Shown: positions 6,482 to 11,347 of the stretch, piece by piece
Layout of the letters: the number at the start of each line of letters is the position of its first letter
Position numbering within the stretch: position 1 is the first letter of the stretch
Notes under the pieces: generated by a model
What the model saw: only the letters and a program-made list of their open reading frames with translations
What the model was told of the DNA's origin: nothing
Database searches by the model: none
Source: Rhodobiaceae bacterium
Lineage (GTDB): Bacteria; Pseudomonadota; Alphaproteobacteria; Parvibaculales; Parvibaculaceae
DNA length: 12,959 nucleotides
NCBI GenBank assembly: GCA_002746275.1
Contig: NVWR01000001.1
Location: 945,871-958,829 of the forward strand
Direction of reading: 5' to 3'
Position numbers and translations under genes: made by a program

Positions 6482-7563
6482 CCCTGCTGACCAAGGGCGA
6501 CCGCCTTCCAGACGATTTCTTCAAAGGATCGATTGCGCGCATCCGGGATTTGCAGCGCGATAATGGCGCCATACCTTGGTTCGATGGCGGGGTCATTGAC
6601 CCCTGGAACCACACAGAAGCTGCAATGGGTTTGGCCGTTCTTGGCGAAATGGATGCCGCAGAACGTGCCTTCAATTACCTCATCGAAACCCAGCTCGACG
6701 ACGGCTCCTGGTGGGGTGAGCTTGGCTCAGCGGTTCCCATGGATGAAGACGAGCAATGCTATACCGGTGGAGAAGAAGGCGCTGGAAAGCCGGTCCGCGA
6801 CACAAATTTCGCGGCCTACATCGCAACTGGTGCCTGGCACCATTACCTGTTGACCGGTGACAAAACCCATCTCACAGACCTATGGCCTCATGTCAAAAAG
6901 GCAATGGAATTTGTTCTCTCCTACCAGAGTGAACATGGCGAAATCCGCTGGGCGGCCGACGACCCACATACGCCGGAGGATGACGCGCTTATCACTGGCT
7001 GTTCTTCAATTTACAAAAGCATTGAGTGCGCGATCCACATTGCCCGTGTGATGAACGAACCGACCCGCGAGTGGGCTGTCGCACGTCAGCGCCTCGGTGA
7101 AGCCCTTCGCGACAAACCGCACCGGTTCGACAGAACCTGGGAGCCCAAGACCCGCTATTCGATGGACTGGTACTATCCAGTTCTGGCGGGTGTCCTGACG
7201 GGAGAGGCAGCTGTAAAACGCCTCGCCTCCAAGTGGGACATGTTTGTAGCGCCCGGCAAGGGCTGTCGCTGCGTCGTTGATCAACCCTGGGTCACCATCG
7301 CTGAATCCGCTGAGCTGGTCATGGCGCTTCTGGTCTCCGGTCAACGCACCAAAGCGGAGCAATTGCTCTCCTGGCAGCATCAATGGCGCGCCGACTGTGG
7401 CGCCTATTGGATGGGATACCAATTCGAAGACAAGGTCGCCTGGCCACAGGAACGCCCCGCATGGACAGCCGCAGCTGTCATTCTGGCCACCGACGCTGTG
7501 ATCGGCATGACTCCCGCCTCACACCTATTCGCTGAGCGTACTTTGGCCGAGGCGGCGGAGTAG
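6478..7563 (+). CDS. Alpha/alpha-toroid protein of the 'prenyltransferase'-labelled type, function unknown
   Basis: A 361-residue, probably all-helical protein. Repeated segments such as LQRDNGAIPWFDGG (25-38) and TQLDDGSWWGE (71-81) resemble the QW-like repeats of terpene cyclase/prenyltransferase-beta toroids. DTNFAAYIATGAWHHYLLTGD (about 108-128) and TGCSSIYKSIECAIH (173-187) are more like (alpha/alpha)6 six-hairpin glycosidases. It lacks the DxDD or DCTAE signature of squalene-hopene cyclases, so cyclase activity is not supported. Homologues are, as far as I recall, given the generic name prenyltransferase and sit beside glycosyltransferases and methyltransferases. It overlaps the upstream methyltransferase by 4 bp (ATGA), and its last 39 bp overlap the tail of the convergent minus-strand methyltransferase gene. 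Conserved acidic residues (D41, E47, D108, D169) could be catalytic if it is a glycosidase-like enzyme; this is speculative. Confidence 0.72.
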   Translation: MTLLTKGDRLPDDFFKGSIARIRDLQRDNGAIPWFDGGVIDPWNHTEAAMGLAVLGEMDAAERAFNYLIETQLDDGSWWGELGSAVPMDEDEQCYTGGEEGAGKPVRDTNFAAYIATGAWHHYLLTGDKTHLTDLWPHVKKAMEFVLSYQSEHGEIRWAADDPHTPEDDALITGCSSIYKSIECAIHIARVMNEPTREWAVARQRLGEALRDKPHRFDRTWEPKTRYSMDWYYPVLAGVLTGEAAVKRLASKWDMFVAPGKGCRCVVDQPWVTIAESAELVMALLVSGQRTKAEQLLSWQHQWRADCGAYWMGYQFEDKVAWPQERPAWTAAAVILATDAVIGMTPASHLFAERTLAEAAE

Positions 7564-8166
7564 ACGGAGCGACTTCACGGCTTCGATCTCCTCAAAAAGC
7601 TGAGACGCCAACGCCATCTTGTAAATTTCATGCGGTGCCCGCCCCCCGTCATCCGGGTTTGGAAACACATCGTGAATGGCCAGAACCCCACCTGGAATTA
7701 TTTTCGGCGCCCACAATCGATAATCAGTAAGTGCGTGCTCAATCGCGTGCCCTCCATCGATGAATACCATCGCCAATGGGGTCGCCCAGTGTTTTGCGGC
7801 AACTGAAGACGATGCAACAATTGGCACCACCGTGTCTTCCAACTTCGCCATCCGTAAGGTACGTCGGAACAACGGAAACGTGTTGAGCATACCGGTTTCC
7901 GGATCGGCAAGACTTGTGTCGTGATGCTCCCAACCAGCCTGATTTTCTTCAGACCCTAAATGATGATCGAGGGCGTAGAGAACAGAGCCTTGCTCCTGGC
8001 AGGCCAGGCCAAAATAGACCGTCGACTTACCACAATAAGATCCAACCTCAAGGCAAGGACCCATGTGCCCCACCTCATATGCCGCACGGTAGAGCGCGCG
8101 CCCCTCTTCAGGGTCAAGAAACCCCTTAATGGTTTCGATATCGATGGGGAGCTGCAAACCAGACAT
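7525..8166 (-). CDS. Class I SAM-dependent methyltransferase (Methyltransf_24, CmcI/TylF-like)
   Basis: A 213-residue predicted O-methyltransferase on the minus strand. Motif I is CLEVGSYCGKST (38-49); D67 in LYALDHH is the expected ribose-binding acid; VFIDGGH (134-140) and AIHDVF (163-168) are characteristic of the Methyltransf_24 group, where the Asp and His cluster often binds a divalent metal. The ATG at 8166-8164 has an AAGGAT SD (plus-strand 8176-8181) 9 bases away. The gene converges on the toroid gene and its 3' end lies inside it, so full-length transcripts of the two are antisense over 39 bp. Although transcribed separately, its family and position suggest it works with the GT/MT/toroid operon on the same product. 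Confidence 0.85.
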   Translation of the reverse strand: MSGLQLPIDIETIKGFLDPEEGRALYRAAYEVGHMGPCLEVGSYCGKSTVYFGLACQEQGSVLYALDHHLGSEENQAGWEHHDTSLADPETGMLNTFPLFRRTLRMAKLEDTVVPIVASSSVAAKHWATPLAMVFIDGGHAIEHALTDYRLWAPKIIPGGVLAIHDVFPNPDDGGRAPHEIYKMALASQLFEEIEAVKSLRLLRRLGQSTLSE

Positions 8167-8217
8167 ATGGGATCAATCCTTAGACAAAAGCACTTCCAGG
8201 CAGGAGAGAGATGCCTC

Positions 8218-8245
8218 CTTATATAGAAGTTTGAACCTCGGTCAT
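8218..8245 (-). promoter_or_regulatory. Predicted promoter of the minus-strand methyltransferase
   Basis: Read on the minus strand, ATGACC (8245-8240) and TATAAG (8223-8218) are 16 bases apart, matching 4/6 and 5/6 of the sigma-70 consensus, about 50 bp upstream of the ATG at 8166. Called by eye only. Confidence 0.35.
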
Positions 8246-8341
8246 CTCCCCACATCTCTCTCACAATTGGGACTAGGTCTCATACCTTTTGCCTAAAACG
8301 ACAAAAGTAATACGGTCTACTGCTCCGCAAAATGCGCCCCA

Positions 8342-8374
8342 TTTTTGCACCATAGGTGGTATTTTCTGCAAAAA
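8342..8374. promoter_or_regulatory. Perfect 8-bp inverted repeat upstream of cheZ-like gene
   Basis: TTTTTGCA (8342-8349) and TGCAAAAA (8367-8374) are exact reverse complements around a 17-base spacer. A competing pair, GTGGT (8356-8360) with ACCAC (8375-8379), cannot form at the same time. With CTTTTG/CAAAAG (8286-8307) just upstream, the area looks like a set of regulator binding sites. Half-site spacing of about 25 bp centre to centre (2.4 helical turns) is odd for a single dimer, so the role is open. Confidence 0.35.
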
Positions 8375-8490
8375 ACCACGTCTGCACAAACAATTCTCGC
8401 GTTCTGAGACGAAAGTTCGCTGCGGTCAACGATTAAGCAAGGAAAACCCCCAATACTGAAAAACAGATACTTCAACTAACGGTGGTTGCA

Positions 8491-9621
8491 ATGACGGGTG
8501 AACCAAATACCAAGTCGCAAGACGAAGAATACGAGTCCATCCTGGGAGCCGTCATGGAGACAGCCCGGGGCCGATGGTTCGTCGAGGAATTTACCCGGCG
8601 GAACAGAACAGCCGACACCAACGAACTGCTCAGCGCCATCAACACCTTGAAGTCTGCCTCCAACGGAAACACGCCAGAAACAATAGACGTGTTGCGCCGC
8701 GAGTTGCAGGAGATGAGCGCATCCATCCAGCAAACCCGTTCAGAGATCACAGCCATTAAACCCGGCGAATCCGAAGACAACCGCATTATGGCGGCAACGG
8801 AAGAGCTTGACGCCATTCTCATTGCTACAGAACGGGCAACATCAGAAATCTTGACCGGTGCAGAACGCATTCAGGAGATTTCAGAAAAACTCCGTGAGCA
8901 AAAGGCAGATGAAGACCTGTGCGATGAGTTGGAATCCCACGCGACGGGAATTTTTATGGCGTGCTCGTTCCAGGACATCACCGGCCAGCGGACAACGAAG
9001 GTGGTCCAGGTTCTTCAATATCTGGAGCACCGCATTGACTCAATGATCCAGATTTGGGGCAAGGCAACGGATAACAGCACAGATGGACCAACAGCCGTCA
9101 GCTCCGGTAACCCCAATGAAACCAGACCAGACGCACATCTTCTGAACGGCCCCCAGTTGGACGCGGAAGCTCCTTCACAAAACGAAATTGATGACATTTT
9201 CGTGGATGCCGCTGACGACCTCACCGACGAAATCGTGAATGAAAACGAAGTCGAGAGTGAAACAGAAGAGTGCGCGGAACAGCCTGAGGAAATATCTGCG
9301 GCTGAGGAAGCGCCTGAAGCTGAGGAAGTATTTGAGGCTGCAGAAGCATCTGAAGCTGAGGAAGTATTTGAGGCTGAGGAAACATTTGAGGCTGAGGAAA
9401 CATCCGAAGCTGAGGAAATATCTGAGGCTGAGGAAGCATCTGAAGTTGAGGAAATGTCTGCGGCTGAAGAAACACCTGAGGTTGGAGAAACATCTGAGGT
9501 TGAAGAGTCAGCAGAAACCGAAGCCCCTAACGATCAGGTCGATTTGGATGATCTGCAGTTTGCAGACATTCTTCCAAATGAAATAACAGAAAAAAGCAGC
9601 GTCGACGCGCTCTTCGACTAG
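8491..9621 (+). CDS. cheZ: CheZ-family chemotaxis protein phosphatase with acidic repeat tail
   Basis: A 376-residue protein whose first 190 residues form a long helical CheZ-type core that dephosphorylates CheY-P. The signature SFQDITGQRTTKVVQVLQYL (159-178) supplies the catalytic pair D162 and Q166, with the same spacing as E. coli D143/Q147. Residues 15-60 (ETARGRWFVEEFTRRNR region) are typical of alphaproteobacterial members. SQNEIDDIF (229-237) and SSVDALFD (369-376) resemble CheY-docking helices of FliM and CheZ. Between them, residues 270-341 are 12 hexapeptide repeats of EAEE type. E. coli CheZ is 214 residues, so the C-terminal extension is large. Start at ATG 8491 with GGTGG as a modest SD; the in-frame GTG at 8482 has none. 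No other chemotaxis gene is in the window, so this is an orphan copy here. Confidence 0.82.
   Translation: MTGEPNTKSQDEEYESILGAVMETARGRWFVEEFTRRNRTADTNELLSAINTLKSASNGNTPETIDVLRRELQEMSASIQQTRSEITAIKPGESEDNRIMAATEELDAILIATERATSEILTGAERIQEISEKLREQKADEDLCDELESHATGIFMACSFQDITGQRTTKVVQVLQYLEHRIDSMIQIWGKATDNSTDGPTAVSSGNPNETRPDAHLLNGPQLDAEAPSQNEIDDIFVDAADDLTDEIVNENEVESETEECAEQPEEISAAEEAPEAEEVFEAAEASEAEEVFEAEETFEAEETSEAEEISEAEEASEVEEMSAAEETPEVGETSEVEESAETEAPNDQVDLDDLQFADILPNEITEKSSVDALFD
9298..9513 (+). repeat. 12 x 18-bp tandem repeat coding for an acidic hexapeptide array
   Basis: Twelve in-frame units with consensus E-A-E-E-x-S/F/P occupy codons 270-341 of the cheZ-like gene. Units in the centre (about 9352-9459) are nearly identical at DNA level (GAGGCTGAGGAAACATTT type), while the outer ones drift, as expected from slippage or unequal exchange. 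Every length change is a multiple of 18 bp and would keep the frame, so repeat number could vary between strains. Confidence 0.9.
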
Positions 9622-9640
9622 TGTTCCCAAAAGCTGACTT

Positions 9641-10255
9641 CTAAGAGACTGTTAGGTTGAGCGTGTGCACACGCCACGTCCCAATGCGTTCTTCGGAATG
9701 CACAGAAATGTCATCCGGCCCAGTCCATGACAAATGGGTCAGAGAAAAAGGTGCCACATCGATCAAATGCCCCGCTTCATTGGGCAGGTCGAGAGCCAGC
9801 ACAATCGCCGCACGTATCACCGCTGAATGGCTGACGGCAACGAGAGGCCGTCCTGCATAATGCCCTATGAGCCGCTCTATAACCGCAGCCGTACGATCAA
9901 CAACACCGGAAAACCCTTCACCCCCCTCTGGTTCAATTGTGGCCGGAGCCGTCCAGTCAATTTGAGGGTTCGCCTTGTGCACCTCAGCCCGTCGGCGTCC
10001 CGTCCACGCGCCAAGGTCTTGATCCGTCATCTCTTCAACGCTCACGGCATTCGCAGACGGGTCAAGAACCGCAACCGTCGCCCGCGCCCGTGCGAGAGGT
10101 GATGTCAGCCAAACAGCCCCTCGCGGCAGACGGCTATTTAACCGTCGAGCGACCACCGCATCAGGCGGTACAGTTGGCAGGTCAAGCCGTCCCTCATAGC
10201 GGCCAGCGTCCTGAGAAGTGGTCCCCTGCCTCACCCAATACCAATCCGTCCGCAT
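9641..10255 (-). CDS. Histidine-phosphatase-superfamily protein lacking the catalytic His (RQG instead of RHG)
   Basis: A 204-residue member of the phosphoglycerate-mutase-like (histidine phosphatase) superfamily. The N-terminal strand WYWVRQGTT (5-13) is in the position of the hallmark RHGET box, but the phospho-accepting His is Gln (Q10, codon CAG at 10228-10226). Other active-site elements remain: SPLARARAT (52-60) with R56, an acidic residue in TDQDLGAWTGR (D78/D80) and the second His, H143, in AVSHSAVIRA. Start at ATG 10255 is set by GGGAGG (plus-strand 10263-10268) 7 bases upstream; an ATG 33 bases earlier lacks this. The gene is intact, with no frameshift. It converges with cheZ, 19 bp between stops. 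Expected to be inactive by the usual mechanism, so a ligand-binding or regulatory pseudoenzyme, or a recently inactivated enzyme. Confidence 0.85.
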   Translation of the reverse strand: MRTDWYWVRQGTTSQDAGRYEGRLDLPTVPPDAVVARRLNSRLPRGAVWLTSPLARARATVAVLDPSANAVSVEEMTDQDLGAWTGRRRAEVHKANPQIDWTAPATIEPEGGEGFSGVVDRTAAVIERLIGHYAGRPLVAVSHSAVIRAAIVLALDLPNEAGHLIDVAPFSLTHLSWTGPDDISVHSEERIGTWRVHTLNLTVS

Positions 10256-10342
10256 GACCCCACCTCCCAAGCCCGACTCACTGTTCACAAGTTGACCAAG
10301 TATGCCTCGGCCAAACTAGCCTGTCCCGGAACTCTTAGGTTC

Positions 10343-10402
10343 GCGGAACACATGGAAGCGGAACACATGGAAGCGGAACACATGGAAGCGGAACACATGG
10401 AA
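10343..10402 (+). repeat. Perfect 4 x 15-bp tandem repeat upstream of the enoyl-CoA hydratase gene
   Basis: Four identical head-to-tail copies of GCGGAACACATGGAA end 58 bp before the ATG at 10461. They lie in the 205-bp region between the divergent phosphatase and enoyl-CoA hydratase genes. All four copies are exact, pointing to recent expansion or active maintenance. The period of 15 bp is 1.4 helical turns. No good -35/-10 pair could be assigned around it. It may be a regulator-binding array, an mRNA-leader element or simply a slippage microsatellite. Confidence 0.95.
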
Positions 10403-10460
10403 TTTGAGCAGACCGCCTGCTATGACAGGGCAATCAAAATTCAGCCCATAAGGAAACCTC

Positions 10461-11240
10461 ATGTCAGACCCCGTTCTACTTGTCGAAAAATCAGACGCCA
10501 TCGCCACCGTGACGCTCAATCGCCCGACAGCCATGAATGCGCTCAACCAGGATCTGCGCAACGCCATTGCCGATACTTTTCAGGAACTCGAAGCCGATCC
10601 AGATATCAGGGTCGCCATCCTCACTGGCGCAGGCAAAGCCTTTTGCGCTGGTCTCGACCTGAAAGAACTGGGACAACAAGGCCTCTCAGGCTCAAATAAT
10701 GCCGTGACACACCAGGACCCCGTTACCTCTATCGGACAATTCACTGGCCCCGTCATTTGTGCCATCAACGGCGTTGCCATTACGGGTGGTTTTGAACTCG
10801 CACTGGCGGGCGATGTTCTGATCGCGTCCACCAACGCCCGCTTTGCAGATACCCACGCCCGCGTCGGCATTCTTCCCGGGTGGGGCCTGTCGCAGAAGCT
10901 CTCCCGCACTCTGGGTATTTACCGTGCGAAAGAGCTCTCTCTCACGGGCAACTTCCTGAGTGCAGAGCAAGCCGCCGAATGGGGCATGGTCAACCGCGTC
11001 GTGGCACCAGAAGAACTTCTGTCCACGGCACGCGCACTCGCCACAGATATGCTGAGCGTCGTGCCCGAATGCCTACCAGCCTACAAGGCTCTCATCGACG
11101 AGGGGTACGCACAGAGTTTCGGCGACGGCATCGCAACCGAACGACGTGTCTCAGGGGCAGCGAATTCAAAAGTCTCTGCCGATGCGTTGGAAAGCCGTCG
11201 CGAAGGCATTCGCCAACGAGGCCAAAAGCAGACCAACTAA
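10461..11240 (+). CDS. Enoyl-CoA hydratase/isomerase family protein
   Basis: A 259-residue crotonase-fold enzyme acting on acyl-CoA thioesters, normal length for the family. The oxyanion-hole segments are AFCAGLDL (60-67) and VAITGGFELAL (105-115). The first catalytic glutamate is E112. The second glutamate of hydratases (PE in the FGxPE motif, E164 in the rat enzyme) is replaced: here the sequence is FADTHARVGILPGWG (128-142), with H132 at that place. This ADTHARVG version is, from memory, common to a bacterial subfamily, so hydration of simple enoyl-CoA is not assured; an isomerase or other crotonase reaction is possible. AAGGAAA (10450-10456) is a good SD. The 4 x 15-bp repeat is upstream and an amidohydrolase gene follows 107 bp downstream on the same strand. 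Confidence 0.88.
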   Translation: MSDPVLLVEKSDAIATVTLNRPTAMNALNQDLRNAIADTFQELEADPDIRVAILTGAGKAFCAGLDLKELGQQGLSGSNNAVTHQDPVTSIGQFTGPVICAINGVAITGGFELALAGDVLIASTNARFADTHARVGILPGWGLSQKLSRTLGIYRAKELSLTGNFLSAEQAAEWGMVNRVVAPEELLSTARALATDMLSVVPECLPAYKALIDEGYAQSFGDGIATERRVSGAANSKVSADALESRREGIRQRGQKQTN

Positions 11241-11307
11241 AAGGACGGGTAACGCGAGGGAAACAAATTTCCAATCCCCAAGCTCGCCCTCACTCGTTGC
11301 AAAGAGT

Positions 11308-11345
11308 AAGCTCCTCCCATCGACATTTCCTTTGGGAGGAGGCTT
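11308..11345 (+). promoter_or_regulatory. Strong hairpin sequestering the ribosome binding site of the amidohydrolase gene
   Basis: AAGC plus TCCTCCCA (11308-11319) can pair with TGGGAGGA plus GCTT (11333-11340 and 11342-11345), giving 12 base pairs with one bulged G (11341) and a 13-base loop. The 3' arm contains the AGGAGG SD (11337-11342) of the ATG at 11348, so the folded RNA would block ribosome entry. There is no T-tract, which argues against a terminator. It resembles translational switches (RNA thermometer, sRNA or protein target) in principle; the actual trigger is unknown. Confidence 0.6.
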
Positions 11346-11347
11346 CC

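Larger units (their letters stand above)
8167..8490. other. 324-bp intergenic region between divergent genes, with several inverted repeats
   Basis: No credible ORF lies here. It separates the minus-strand methyltransferase from the plus-strand cheZ-like gene and must hold both promoters. It contains a likely minus-strand promoter (8218-8245), a short stem AGGCA/TGCCT (8198-8202 with 8212-8216), an inverted repeat CTTTTG/CAAAAG (8286-8307) and a longer one at 8342-8374. I found no clear -35/-10 pair for the plus-strand gene and no non-coding RNA I can name. Confidence 0.6.

Noticed and set aside
6478..7563. Squalene-hopene cyclase or other terpene cyclase
   Set aside because: Too short (361 versus about 650 residues) and lacks the DxDD catalytic motif; only the toroid-like fold features are shared.
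9221..9493. Minus-strand open frame rich in Q-P-Q repeats
   Set aside because: It is the complement of the EAEE-coding tandem repeat; the pattern comes from the repeat, and it has no SD or family resemblance.
9622..9640. Bidirectional terminator between cheZ and the phosphatase gene
   Set aside because: No stable stem with flanking T/A tracts can be drawn in or around the 19-bp gap.
10343..10402. Possible CRISPR or satellite array
   Set aside because: Units are contiguous 15-mers without spacers and no cas genes are near; it is a plain tandem repeat.
10292..10699. Plus-strand frame reading through the 15-bp repeat (EHMEA repeats)
   Set aside because: It runs out of frame into the well-supported enoyl-CoA hydratase gene, has no SD and a biased composition; judged a shadow.
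11308..11345. Intrinsic terminator of the enoyl-CoA hydratase gene
   Set aside because: The stem is strong but is not followed by a T-tract and it contains the next gene's SD; a translational role fits better.
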